Origin: Parelaphostrongylus tenuis
Lineage: Eukaryota > Nematoda > Chromadorea > Rhabditida > Metastrongylidae
Assembly (NCBI GenBank): GCA_019055375.1
Contig: JAHQIW010005606.1
Coordinates: 34,563 to 98,562 of the forward strand
DNA length: 64,000 bases
Direction of reading: 5' to 3'
Under the pieces are notes generated by a model that had not been told where the DNA came from, searched no databases, and saw only the letters and a program-made list of their open reading frames with translations. Made by a program: the position numbers and the translations under genes. Each line of letters opens with the position of its first letter. The first letter of the stretch is position 1. This document shows, in pieces, positions 1-10,886 of this stretch.

Positions 1-480
1 AGTAGAAATTCGGCTGACGTTTCGGCGACGCGCCTTCTTCAGAGCCTGGGCGTATGTAGTATTAGTCTATTTGAATGATTCGGATGGTCTTATTTATATG
101 CTGCCTAGGTCAGGTTAGAAGATCAAACGAAGAAAGAGCGCAAGATCTCGCGTGATGGTGACGCACTCGTCCTTCCGGTTCATTTCGGGATTCTGGGCGT
201 TTATCCAAAATGCCTCAAAAGTTTTGCGCGTGGATGTTTTTGATTCCTGCGCTAGGATTGTGACAGTCACACCAAAGCTCTTGTTGTTGTGTTTTTGTGC
301 CCTATGTAAACCTAAAGGTTTGGTTTTATCTATTTTAGATTTACTATTTAGATGTTCTTTTATGCGGATGAAAAGTGGTCTACACGTTTCACCTATAAAT
401 TGTTCCCTGCATGTTTTACATGTTAGTAAACAAATTGAGCCCATTCTCATACAACCCACTCCTTTCCGTTAGGGCAGATC
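1..480 (-). mobile_element. Penelope-like element fragment, GIY-YIG endonuclease part
   Basis: Reading leftwards, an open stretch (459 to 115) encodes the C-terminal GIY-YIG nuclease domain typical of nematode Penelope-like retroelements. Recognisable parts are the Cys-rich entry TCKTCREQFIGETCRPL (the YIG motif is FIG here), then RIKEHL, HRAQKH, EAFWI and the tail NRKDECVTITRDLALFL. The 5' end of the window (about 13-45) carries the motif ACGTTTCGGCGA followed by CTTCTTCAGAGCC that recurs next to the other Penelope copy near 13.85 kb. No reverse transcriptase is visible, so this is a truncated copy. It is on its own here and followed rightwards by unassigned DNA. Confidence 0.8.
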
Positions 481-1009
481 ATAGGCAGTTTTTGATGTTG
501 CACAATCGATCATAAAGTCTATTGCGGATCAGCTGATGGCGTAGGGTGGGAGGTGGGATTTCGATAACTACCACGGAATTCTTAAGACCTCATCTTTTTA
601 GGCACCTTTTAACCGCGCTACTAATTTCGTTGATAAAAATGGCGTTTAAAGGGAACTCTATTCAGGTGCGAGATATTGTTCTATTGGAACCTAATTCCAC
701 TTTTTGAAAATTCCCGAGTGGCAAATGTTCTGTAGCCGTTGGAATTGGCATTTTTTCATGCCAAGTCTAATGATTCGATCCTTTCCTCTTCTCCTGTGCA
801 CTCACTTTTAGCCGTTCAAAACATGTTTTTAATTAGCGATTTTTCCATGTGTGAGGGATAGGAGGAAAGGTGATTGACCAAACTGTTTTTGTTACGTTTT
901 CGATACCATTTTGCACTATAGCCACTATCTAAAAGTTGCTATTCATTTGGGATTTTTTGCCGCATCGACAGTATAATCAGATAAAAACATATGATTCTGA
1001 CACTACGAA
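481..1009. other. Intergenic, no feature recognised
   Basis: AT-rich sequence with stop codons in all frames. I see no exon, repeat family or RNA gene here. Confidence 0.5.
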
Positions 1010-1235
1010 CAATACACTAATATACTTTTCGTGCTTCCAACGAATTATACGCGAATAGAAATGAAGGCGCACTGTAAGTATGGATCATAATTCTTTCACT
1101 GGAGGCTACATCGTTATAAAGGCGTATTTTGAAACGACCAAGTGCGGCTCTAGCCAGGGATTCAAGCTTCCGAATGACTACTACTAACATTCCTATGAAA
1201 AGTCCCTGTCCATTGAATGGGATCAATTTTCCATT
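1010..1235. repeat. Family M1 inverted-repeat element, partial
   Basis: This matches the right half of a roughly 0.7-kb element seen complete elsewhere in the window (for example 30.3-31.07 kb). Shared parts include CTACATCGTTATAAAGGC, the block around TTCAAGCTTCCGAATGACTA and the terminal CCTATGAAAAGTCCCTGTCC. The left half is missing. Confidence 0.6.
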
Positions 1236-1274
1236 TGTTCCTCTGTAATCAAAAGAAACCCATTCATTGTAGTC

Positions 1275-1602
1275 TGTGAGAATGTTTTGAGCCTTTACGA
1301 GGTTGATACATCAGTGACCTATGTTACGCCGGTGTCGTACGGCTCAAAGACAATAATGAATGGGGTTTAGAAACAGTCGATTGGAAGGTAATGTCTACAT
1401 ATTCACTACCACTCGTAAGTTATCGACTGGAAAAAGTGGTGATAGCCTCAATCATGTGCTATCACCGAAAACACGTCTCCCCGTATCTGCTGTAAAGTAG
1501 AACTGAGCATTGGGGTGTGTGACTCTAATGAGGCGGATGGCACCGCCGGAATAAGTAAGCCAATAACGTATTAATCTGTAAAGGCTCAAAACATTCTCAC
1601 AT
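1275..1602. repeat. MITE-like element with perfect 24-bp terminal inverted repeats
   Basis: Bases 1275-1298 (starting TGTGAGAATGTTTTGAGCC) are the exact reverse complement of 1579-1602. The 328-bp element has no coding capacity, so it resembles a non-autonomous DNA transposon. I do not see a convincing target-site duplication at the borders. Confidence 0.75.
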
Positions 1603-1647
1603 AGTATGCTGACAGTTATCGAATACATATATCTGCTATAATTCTTC

Positions 1648-1716
1648 ATAGGTCAACCCAAAAGTATTTGCGGTTTCAGACCAGTCTGAAACCGCAATTA
1701 CTTCTACAATTTGTGT
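1648..1716. repeat. Palindromic repeat end, mariner-type
   Basis: A hairpin with 12-bp arms (GCGGTTTCAGAC and its complement separated by two bases) sits inside a block beginning CAACCCAAAAGTATTTGCGG. The same block occurs at about 12305-12372. The CCAAAAGTAATTGCGG-like start resembles a mariner-type terminal repeat, but no transposase follows here. Confidence 0.5.
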
Positions 1717-3939
1717 CAAATGGCGAGGGACCTTAGAACAGTTGACGTTCAGTCTCCTGCAGGAACACGTGTAGTCTTAAGAGGATTAGCTTCAATGATT
1801 GCTCTTAATTGGCCGATATTAAGTTCCCATAGCTGACCACTACCTTCTCCATCTCCAATGCTCTCGTCTCCTTTACTAAATTTTGTGAACTACCACCACT
1901 ATAAGTTCGCGAGCAGTTTCCAAGAAAAATGTGTTGTTGATGTTGCGACTATTTCCCGCTGCTTTGCGACCCATTTTGAAAAAAATTAGGAAACCGCTCA
2001 AATCCGTTTTTTATCTCACATTTTTTCCAAAGCCTAAAATAATAATAGAACAAACAACAATTAATTCTTCACTAGAAGTATGTCATGAAACGAGAATGCG
2101 CTTTAAAATAATGTATAATATAATCATATCTATCTAAAAATTGCTTTGTGATCCCAAATTTGTTTCTGTCTTTTCTTCCGAAGTTGTGGAAGTATCTGAC
2201 TGAGAAAATTGCTAGTCATTGTAATTTTTTAGGCTCTAAAGAAGGCGAAACTCGTCAAAACGTTAGCCACTATACTGTATTATATTATTGTGCTGCTGTA
2301 CCGCATTACTATACTATGTTATTGTACTGCGGTACTAGTATGCAATAATTACTAGTAATACTAACCTCGGAAAAGCTTGTCAACAAAAAGGTTACTGATT
2401 TATCCAAAAATTTGTTCCAAATTCAATGGCTCAAGATTCACGGACTGAAACAGCAATTACGTTTGCAACAATCTAATATTTTACCGCTTTCACTCAGTGT
2501 CATGATGTTAAACTGTATATCCAGAACTTTCAGGAACTTTCCGAGGTCGCACGCTAATCACTGTACTACCGGTGCCACTGTTCTGCCAAAACTTTCTGCG
2601 ATATAAGGTATTAATTCTGTTAGTATTAGATTGTCAACGATATGATGTGGTAAAAACATATGGTAAGCTGACTGCTATTGTATTGAAATAATTGGTACAA
2701 ATCTTCCTATTTCAACTTCTTATAGTGGAGTTATGATGTTATAACCATTTATCCAATACTCTTCAAAGGATTGAAATCAAAGGAATAGTTAACGACTGGT
2801 AATGTCAAAGCATGAAAGCACACTTTGGCTTGTTTCAACGTTCTGTGCTAGGCAATAACGATAGCAAATAGTGTAGGATGGACTGCTTGGTGAAAAACAA
2901 GGTATTATCAACTGGAAAATCAGTTTGATTAATAACCGTCATTTATATGAGGACATCGCCAAGTAAAGTTGTTTATTCGATCGATGCTCCACTGAAGAAT
3001 ATTCGACTCCAACGTCGAAGACGCCGAAAACTTAAAAACGAGAACGGCTGTGAACAATGGGCTATAATCATGGGCTCTCAAGAAGATGAGGACGCTGAAA
3101 GGTCTAATCAATTGATTTTCTTCTGTAAACTTCTTGCTACTTTTTAATGCACAAAGAATACAAGGTCACCACGTGAAAGCTATACAATGGTGTGGATGTA
3201 ATTAATTGTGTTACATATAGCGCACATCTGGTTAACCGATCAATGACTGCCATTTGTCAAAACCACTAGAAATTTTGCACAGGATAGCACGACAGATTGC
3301 ATTTGAAATAAGCATAACTAATGATGATTATTGAGATCAAGTGCAGAGGTCAGAAATCAGTTTTCCATCCTCCTTAGTGCATTACATCTCATCGCAATGA
3401 TGTTCATGGAGTCACAAGGAGACTACTAGCTGGGTTCATTTTTCATCATGATCCATTCATCACAAGATTTGACCTCATTTCTCACTAAGTCGACCTCAGT
3501 GCTTCTTACATTAGAATCCGCCATCAACGAAAGTCTTCAGCTTTTTCTTTAACTTGCGTCTTCAGCTGATGCTTGGGGATGTCTGTGCCTTCTATATACT
3601 AAAAAACTTTTTTTAGAAGTTTTTTTTTTGTGATGTACCATCTTTTAGTGATGATGAGGCCTCCTCAGAACCCCAAATTACCAAACAGACCACATTTTTC
3701 CATTACAGAGTGCTCCAATGCAAGCTGCCACCGCGCTGCGCGTGGTCTGTTTTTAGACCACGTAGTAGTCAAGAGGTTAAGAAAGCCATGTTTAGTGAAT
3801 CAAACAAGAAGAAAAAGTCCGCATCGAATTCAATATCTCTATCTAGTATGTAATGCTCGCTGACATGTCTTACTGCAATCAGTCCAATAGATTTGGTGCA
3901 TTGGCCTTATGTGTCAAACTCAGATACGATAATCGCCAT
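1717..3939. other. Intergenic, no gene recognised
   Basis: About 2.2 kb with only short chance open frames. One small hairpin lies near 2295-2337 (GTACCGCA pairing with TGCGGTAC). Near 3725-3770 a short imperfect hairpin reads GTGGTCTG/AGACCAC. No domain, exon chain or RNA gene can be supported. Confidence 0.5.
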
Positions 3940-3950
3940 TCTCTCTCTCC

Positions 3951-3997
<47 letters not shown>

Positions 3998-4003
3998 CCT
4001 CTA
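3940..4003. repeat. (TC)n microsatellite
   Basis: A nearly pure CT dinucleotide tract with a few interruptions. It produces a meaningless Leu/Ser open frame. Confidence 0.95.
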
Positions 4004-4204
4004 TTGGCCAGTTCAAGCAATTAGGAATTAGTGCTTTAACCAATCAGAATCGAACTCATCCCAGCAACCCATTCAAAGTTAAAATTCTGATATTCTCTTC
4101 CATCATCCGATTCGATCTCAAAAGAACAAGCAACACTCAACAATTCAAGAAATATAAGAGGCACGATGAATAACCTGCATACAAAACGAGACACGCCTCA
4201 CCAC

Positions 4205-4497
4205 CCACAGAAGAGCAAAATTTCAGCGTCGATCAATCCCTGAGGGGTGCGCCATCCATTCGTCTTCAGTTTTTTGAATCTATTGAGGTGATTGAATGCA
4301 TATGTGACATTTACAATGACTTGCGGTAGCTTCAGCTGTATCGAGTCAGTGCTGCTTATCCTCCCAGACAAGTTTGAGATTAGTGATACCAGCTTACCGA
4401 CTCCGAGGAATGGATGACATAGTGAGCCATGAGCGCGAGATCGAACCATCAACCTTATGTGCGACGTAGAGCGCCTCTACCACTGCGGCACATCACG
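4205..4497 (-). mobile_element. tRNA-derived SINE, family S1
   Basis: On the minus strand it begins with a tRNA-like head with an A-box-like stretch (GTGCCGCAGTGGTAGAGG) and a B-box-like GGTTCGATC, followed by a body shared with copies near 12.0, 32.1 and 37.4 kb (GACAAGTTTGAGA, TCGAGTCAGTGCTG and ATTGAATGCAT blocks read on the plus strand). No intact tRNA cloverleaf is present, so this is a SINE rather than a tRNA gene. Confidence 0.7.
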
Positions 4498-4974
4498 CTC
4501 CAGTTTTCTTACCATACATAATTTGTACTTTAGCATGCGTTTTGCTCTCTATCATCATCTCTCCACCAATTGTTCTATCACACGCAGTTTTATTCACACA
4601 TTATTGTATAAAGTAAGTAGTAGTTGAGCCCAATCACACATACTGAACCATGATCTTATTCCGCGACTGTAAATATAGTAACCATTTACTGAATAATTCT
4701 TGTCCCTATATTGCTATGCATTTATTTCATCTTTACTGAATCTCTTAAACACTGAGTTTGAGAATTCACATGTACTCGCACTGTGAGATACTATTAGATA
4801 AGACGTTATCGCTTTCCAAGTAAACGTGGTAAAAGCTCCTTTGTTGTATTCTCATCGAAGTGTCTAATTTGCAACTTTTGATGCACTTCCCATAGGTAGC
4901 ATGTTAGTAATCCCTTGTGCTCACGCTTTTTCTTAACTATATGGGTCACCACAAAGTCAGGTAATATCATCATC

Positions 4975-5130
4975 CTACTTTGGGTGCTTAGTTTTTACTC
5001 TGCGCCGATTCCTTTAGAGGATTATTTCACCTCAAGGGATCGACGGAACCGAGGGAGGGTGCTACTGATGAGCCCAATAGGACGAAATAGGCGCCTATAT
5101 AGCACTAGACCTATCGGCTCAAAACATGTA
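4975..5130. repeat. Half copy of palindromic MITE M3
   Basis: The stretch from ATTCCTTTAGAGGATTATT to GACCTATCGGCTCAAAA matches the right half of the palindromic element at 19991-20209, including GAACCGAGGGAGGGTGCTAC and GGCGCCTATATAG. The left half is absent. Confidence 0.7.
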
Positions 5131-5239
5131 ATAATATGATTATAATCATTATATGGGTTGTGTTGTCCCTTGCTACGGCATCTCAACGGCGAGAGCCTTT
5201 GTCAACAGTCCGCGTATATGTGAGTCAAGGGTTTAGAAG

Positions 5240-5880
5240 GTGTGTGTGCATGTGTTCGTGTGCGCAATGCTCGGCTCATTCCGTGTTTTTTCAGCATTCC
5301 ACTTAACCGCGCAACTTCGTATCTACTTGTTCAACTAGATATCGTCAGCTTCCTTATACCGCAATGTCATTATTGCTGTAAACAGCTATAACCTAAACGG
5401 GAGTTGTTCTTGTTAAAGACCCGCGTGGCAAAATCGCACAAAATGAAGCATTAATTCAACTCCGAGTTAGTAATTTCAGTGCTGAAGATTAAACCAAAAC
5501 TCTACTCTCTACTGAACAGCCAAGACATCGGATGGCTTGAGCATTATGACAAACCCTGACATCGTGTCAATCCTCTCCCATTAACAATTCATGGTTGAAT
5601 TTAATTATGGCCCATTTTAGTGTCTTATCGCTTTTTTAACCAATTGTCAGTTGTGTAACAGCAAAATTTGTCCTTCGTAATGGACTGCAGTTGGAAAAGG
5701 TGGAAAGAACAAATGAATTTTGTGCAAGTTCACCTCTTCGATCAGATGTATTTCACATTCTCAAGAGAATGAATAACACCCGACTATCTATTCCTTAACA
5801 GAGAATATTTGAATGTTAATTTGTTTAAATCACTGTGTCATGCGAAAACTTTTATACCAGAATTTATTATATATATAATA
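5240..5880. repeat. Duplicated histone-H1-locus flank
   Basis: 5240-5530 matches about 28220-28480 (shared CAACTTCGTATCTACT, CCAGCTTCCTTA-like and CGCGTGGCAAAA blocks). 5560-5880 matches the 3' flank of the H1 copies at 22435-22760 and 26690-26930 (shared GTGCAAGTTCACCT, TGAATGTTA and TCACTGTGTCAT). Here the H1 3' flank is in minus orientation with no H1 exon beside it, so it is a detached piece of the H1 repeat unit. Confidence 0.65.
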
Positions 5881-5884
5881 CGCA

Positions 5885-6475
5885 TTTCTGGCCGAATTCA
5901 GCACCGTCGACGAAAAGTGGAATTTCTGTGAGTCAACGCTGTCCTAATCAGTAGTTGTCACCGGGCCAACGACGATCTCCATGTCCACGCGCAAATCAAT
6001 CCGCGCTAAAGGCTATGCTCATTATCTTTTGAGTCTGGACCGAGCTGGTTCATTGGTATTTGCAGTCAGTTGAAGAGACGAACGACGCCAAGCGCTATTG
6101 TGAGCACGTGGACTGCTGTAATGGGGCCCTATCACGCCAACGTCGCTGCAGTCTTACCTGCTCAGGACAATGCGAGACTGCATGTCGCCAAATTAGCGAA
6201 AAGGAAGATAACCGGACTGAGCTGGAAGTTAATACGCCTTACATACCTGACTTGTTATTGTCTGGTTATTACTTCTTCTAGCTGCTGGAGCACTTTCAGG
6301 GCAAGCAGAAGTTCCGAGACATCAACCATTTGCGTCGAAGATTGATAACTTTCTTGAATCCAAAGGTGACGAGTTCTATGAGCACAGTATTGATTTGTTG
6401 CCTGAGAGATGGCAGAAACGTTTTCAGATTGATGGCGCATACTTTGAGTATTATCGTGATTTCACAATATGGTGA
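5885..6475 (+). mobile_element. Mariner transposase relic
   Basis: Broken translation on the plus strand matches the C-terminal half of mariner transposases. A degenerate QDNARLH box is seen near 6160. It is followed by LEHFQGKQKFRDINHLRR, then SKGDEFYEHSIDLLPERW and QIDGAYFEYYRDF, the typical end of mariner proteins. Frameshifts and stops make it inactive. It lies about 330 bp upstream of an H1 pseudogene, the same arrangement as at 60.8-61.7 kb. Confidence 0.75.
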
Positions 6476-6750
6476 TCATTTGGTGTTTATTGTTCTATAG
6501 CCAAAACATACAAAAAGACCTAATAAAATCGCCGGTTGTCAACAAATTTTCTCTTTCTCTAAAACCCAGAAATAACCACATACTGTTTCTAGCTGCTTTT
6601 TAAATGCTTCGTTGAGTTTTTACACGTACTTTCTTGTGTGTTTACGAAAGCGCAATGATAAATATTGATTGCTAGATGTTTCTGTATAGCATTCACATTC
6701 AGTTCGGATATCACGTATACGGTGGGGGTAGCACTGAAGGCTCTTCTACG

Positions 6751-6756
6751 TATAAG
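6751..6756 (+). promoter_or_regulatory. TATA-like box of H1 copy A
   Basis: TATAAG lies 52 bp upstream of the ATG at 6808. The two better copies of this gene have TATAAA at the same distance, so this is the decayed equivalent. Confidence 0.5.
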
Positions 6757-6807
6757 TGCTGATGTATTGATGTTTATGGTCATTTTATTCTTCCTACTAA
6801 CTTGGAG

Positions 6808-7448
6808 ATGTCTACTGATGTTGAGAATGTCCCAGTGAAGTCTGCCAAGGTGGCTCGCCTTTCTCGACCTTATTTTCCGTACTCAGAAATGGTTCGCCAG
6901 CTATCTCCGAGCTTCAGGATAGTTCTGGTTTGTTGAAGGCTCCTATACATCGTTACATTGTCGAACACTATCCAATAGGAAACAATGACAACTTGATTAG
7001 TCGTGTCGTAGTTTCTATTTATTCACTGATATTCAGTAGGCATGAAATGTAGCTCAATTAGTGGAATAGTTGTCGTTTTGAAGGAAGAGTGCTCCCTTGT
7101 TTCAACTGGAATTATTCTTGAAAAAGTGAAGGAGAAAACGTGGAAAATCCTTTCTTGCATTCATCGTTACTTTATGTCCCAGGATACTTTTGCGACTTGT
7201 ATATCTAAACCGCACTCATTCTGACGGTGTGGATCCCACCGCAATTTTCATTAGATTGAAAATATGCAGTTGAAAGGGCACTCTACTGTTCCCGAGATAC
7301 TCATCTTTAGTTTAATAGCAATGTTCGACTCGCACTGAAGAGGGGTGTTGAACGAGGAGCGCTGGTAGAAGTTAACGAAAGCGGTATGGATGGAAGTTTC
7401 AAGCTCGGTGAGAAGGAAGAAAACAAGGCGTCAATTCTAAAAGATTGA
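6808..7448 (+). pseudogene. Linker histone H1 copy A, broken
   Basis: Exon 1 starts MSTDVENVPVKSAKVARLSR and runs into the winged-helix (H15) segment, with YSEMVRQ, SELQDSSG, RYIVEHYPIGNNDNL. A base is missing after MVRQ (CCAGCTATC against CCAGGCTATC in the minus-strand copy at 27.8 kb), which breaks the frame. Exon 2 (7319-7448) follows an intron and is clean: NVRLALKRGVERGALVEV, then GMDGSFKLGE, ending at a TGA. The Lys/Pro-rich tail exon is missing; only its acceptor (TTTTAG near 7520) and a few bases survive. It is one of four H1 copies in the window. Loss of frame and tail make it a pseudogene. Confidence 0.75.
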
Positions 7449-7529
7449 AATGTGAGTGTAAGCCCGTAATAAAAAAGATACACAATATTTCTACAAACAT
7501 TCTGTATCATATGTGTTTTAGAACGTCAT

Positions 7530-8830
7530 GCTTTAGAAATGAAGCGCGAAGATGACACGGCGGAGCAGTTTTCAGCGATGTTTTTAAGCTTGGCGTGTGT
7601 ACTTGGGTGAGCGCATGTGAAATCCATTGACCCTTCTTCCACTTCCTGCATGCCGCTCGCTTTTAATATTTTGCTAATTGTCACATGAACACAATCAAAA
7701 TCATCGGTTGACTCCTCGATCGTCGAAGTCGGATACGTTAAGTAGTTTTGAGTAAATTTCAGTTATATCCAGTTAATAGATTTGCTAAAGTATTGCAGAT
7801 ATTATTTTAACCATTAACGCTACTATCTAGCAAGACAAAATCGAGTAAATCATTATCGATGCCATCTGAAAAATAGCATTCCCTTACTCAATCTTAAGAA
7901 ATGTCTTGAGCATAGAGGAAAAACAACTGACACACTTGTCAGAGTTCTTAATGAAGGTTTCAGAATAATGAGATGACATATAGAAAATCTGCCGAGCGAG
8001 CAGATCCCAGCGGACTTTTCTCGCGCGGGTCAATGACATTACTGGGGTCCACTCGTCACTTGACGTCGATAGGAGTGAAGAGGATATATGTCAAATGTGC
8101 TATGGTTCTCAGTTACGTATCGGATCAATCTTCTTAGAATAAAGCATTTTTTCCAACGGACCGCAAATTTCTGAAAATCCTAGTCGAATGCTAGTCGTAC
8201 CAATCATTTTGTAATTAACACTTGTGATTCCTGCGATACTTTTTTTTGTTCAAAAGCTTCTAGCGGTAGTATGATGTTACAAATAAATATGCAATAAGGT
8301 TATGTACAAAACTTTGGATGTTGGACGGGATCCGATCCTGCATTTGACCTTTTCCAGGGGGGCAGATAGTGTGATGACAGAACAAGCGCGTCGGCAGTGC
8401 AATAATCAGCACGCGCCCCCAAAAAAGGCGAAAGGCAAAATCGAATCCCGTTCGACGTTCAAAATTTTCCACATCACTCAGCATTATTACATCCAACTTC
8501 CTGTGATAGGAGCCTGTGATAAATGAATGCATAAAAGTACTACGATTAATGGGACGGTTTTTAGGAGGCAAGCAAGCTGTACTGGCAACGCGAACTGATT
8601 CAGAATGAAGTTAAGTTCCCCAGCATGGGAGAGATGGGCGCAGAACGATGTATGTGTCAGACATTCTGCGATCTGAAAGTGACAGTGACATTATGAAACG
8701 TGGCCTTGCTTGGTAAAGTGTGCATAAGAATGAATATGAACAAAATATAGGTGCAAGAAATATACGTAGATGGATCGGTGCTGTTTTCTTATGTGTGAAA
8801 ATCTTGCTACCCTACAATTACAAGCATCAC
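7530..8830. other. Intergenic, no gene recognised
   Basis: Short open frames on both strands near 8260-8570 overlap and have no recognisable domain. I see no repeat family member with confidence. Confidence 0.5.
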
Positions 8831-8836
8831 CTGTCA

Positions 8837-9696
8837 CCTGTCACCTGTCGTCCCGTTGATCGACTCGAGCGGGTACCAGCAGCACTTCCAATTTTCCCTA
8901 TCGCGTGCAAGAGTAGCCCAGTGGGTCTTCCTTCCTCTAGGGATTTGCTGAGCATCATATCTTAATTCTATAGCTTTTGTGAAGAAATCAGACCAACGGG
9001 TCGGTGGTCTTCCTGTAGAGCGCTTGATGTCAGAGGAATCCAGCCGGTATCGGCTCTCGTCCATCGGTTGTCGTTGAAGCGCATCACGTCTTCGGTCTAC
9101 CTCATTTTCGGTATCCTGGCGTGTAGATCGGCGTCTCTAATTTTCGATCGATGACGTAGGTCGGGACTTTGAATCCTTTCTCTCATTGCGAGATACGGAT
9201 ACTAATAGAATCGACCTTTCGACTGCGCATTCAATAACGCCAACTGATCTTTCATCCTGCTTACGTAGCGAGTAGGTTTCTGCTGCATACGTTAGGGCAG
9301 GGATAATCGTGGAGTCGAAAAGGTGGGCACGATGTCGAATGATCTTAGTCCTCCTCACTACATCTTCGATGCTCTTAAACGTTCTCCAAGCCGCTCGTTT
9401 CCTTCTGCTCGACTCTGGAGCTAGGTCGTTCATCATGTTGATTTCACCACCTAATTAGACATAATTGGAGCATTCGGGGATTGTCGTTCGTTGAGCGTGA
9501 ATGGGGCATTCAAAACCCATTCGTTCCTCATGAACATCGTTTTCGTTAGATTTAGTTGGAAACCTGTCCTTTCACAGGCGTTATCGAAATCAGTCCCGCT
9601 TAGCTAATGTTTGATGTTATGCGGACGATATCGCCAACAAAGTGAAGATGGTTTAATTGTCGACCGTCAATTTTAACTCCCATATTATTCCATTCT
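8837..9696 (-). mobile_element. RTE-type retrotransposon, 3' part (left arm of palindrome)
   Basis: Minus strand. It carries the C-terminal part of an RTE endonuclease-reverse transcriptase with many frameshifts. Recognisable pieces are the region just before the FADDI box (NNMGVKIDGRQLNHLHF), MMNDLAPESSRRKRAAW, TIIPALTYAAETYSLRK and the end module GRPPTRWSDFFTKAIE and RKTHWATLARDRENWK. It ends with a short tandem tail (ATCACCTGTC repeated three times on the plus strand). Its 5'-truncated end abuts a plus-strand copy at 9697. Confidence 0.85.
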
Positions 9697-10556
9697 GTTT
9701 TTTGCCGACAACTGAACCATCTTCGCTTTGCTGACGATATCGTTCTCATAACACCAAACATCAGCCAAGCGGAACGAATGTTGACCGATTTCGATAACAC
9801 CTGTGGAAAGATTGGTCCTCAACTAGATTTAACGAAAACGATGTTTATGAGGAACGATGGGTTTCGAATGCTCCATTCACGCTCAACGGAACGACAATCT
9901 CCGAATGCTCCAGTTATGTCTATTTAGGTGGTGAAATCAACCTGATGAACGACCTAGCTCCAGAGTCAGCAGAAGGAAACGAGCGGTTTGGAGAACGTTT
10001 AAGAGCATCGAAGATGTAGTGAGGAGGACTAAGAACATTCGACTTTGTGCCCACCTTTTCGACTCCACGATTATCCCTACTCTAACGTATGCAGCAGAAA
10101 CGTGGTCGCTGCGTAAGCAGGATGAAAGACCAGTTGGCGTCATCGAACGCGCAGTCGAAAGATCGATGTTAGGAGTATCCCGTATCTCGCAAATGAGAGA
10201 AAGGATCTGAAGTTCCGACCTACGTCAACGATCAAAAATCAGAGACGCCGTTCTACACGCCAGGATATCGAAAATAAGGTGGGCAGGGCACGTGATGCGC
10301 TCCAACGACAAGCGATGGACGAGAGCCGTTACCTACTGGATTCCTCGGGACGCCAAGCGCTCTAAAGGAAGACCACCAACCCGTTGGTCCGATTTCTTCA
10401 CGAAAGCGATAAAAGAAAAATATGATGCTCTGCGAGTCCCTAGAGTGAGGAGGACCCACTGGGCTACTTTTGCACGCGAAAGGAAAAAATGGAAGAGTTG
10501 TTGGTACCCGCTCGAGTCACTCGACGATCAACGGGAGGACAGGTGATACAGGTGAT
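9697..10556 (+). mobile_element. RTE-type retrotransposon, 3' part (right arm of palindrome)
   Basis: Plus-strand copy of the same element as at 8837-9696. It begins at the FADDI (reverse transcriptase catalytic) region near 9727, continues through SRRKRAVW-like sequence and TIIPTLTYAAETWSLRKQ, GVIERAVERSMLGVSRISQM, and ends RPPTRWSDFFTKAIKEKYD, RRTHWATFARERKKWK and YPLESLDDQREDR. The tail is AGGTGATACAGGTGATA. Frames are broken, so it is not active. Confidence 0.85.
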
Positions 10557-10886
10557 AATCTCATTCTAATGTTCGCATGACGTTTTTAGGGCGGCAGTGA
10601 ATAGTTTTGGCAAAATTGTATCGCCTTGTCGAAACCCTCTTCTTAGGTCAGTGGTGATATTGTTGTAGAATGGAAATATTATGATCGTAAAATTTTTATA
10701 AAGCTCACCAAGGATCATTATGTACTGAGTAGGGACGCCCTGGTTATCCAGAGCCGCTATAACCGCTTCTGTTTCCACTCAATCAAAGGCTTTCTTGAGA
10801 TCGATGAAAGTAAGAAAGAGTGGTTGTTTATACTTTTGTGAAACTTCAGTGAGTCTTGTAATCGTGTGGATGTGGTCTGTCACAAG
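10557..10886 (-). mobile_element. RTE reverse-transcriptase fragment
   Basis: Minus strand. The translation TEAVIAALDNQGVPTQYIMI followed by LGELYKNFTIIIFPFYNNI and LRRGFRQGDTILPKLFTAAL is the central fingers/palm part of RTE reverse transcriptases. It directly abuts the 3' tail of the preceding copy and is cut off on the left-reading end by the large foldback element. Confidence 0.8.

Noticed and set aside
3853..4173. 106-codon frame with Leu-Ser repeats
   Set aside because: It is the translation of a (TC)n microsatellite.
8260..8571. 103-codon minus-strand frame with an overlapping plus-strand frame
   Set aside because: No domain, and both strands are open over the same bases, as expected by chance.
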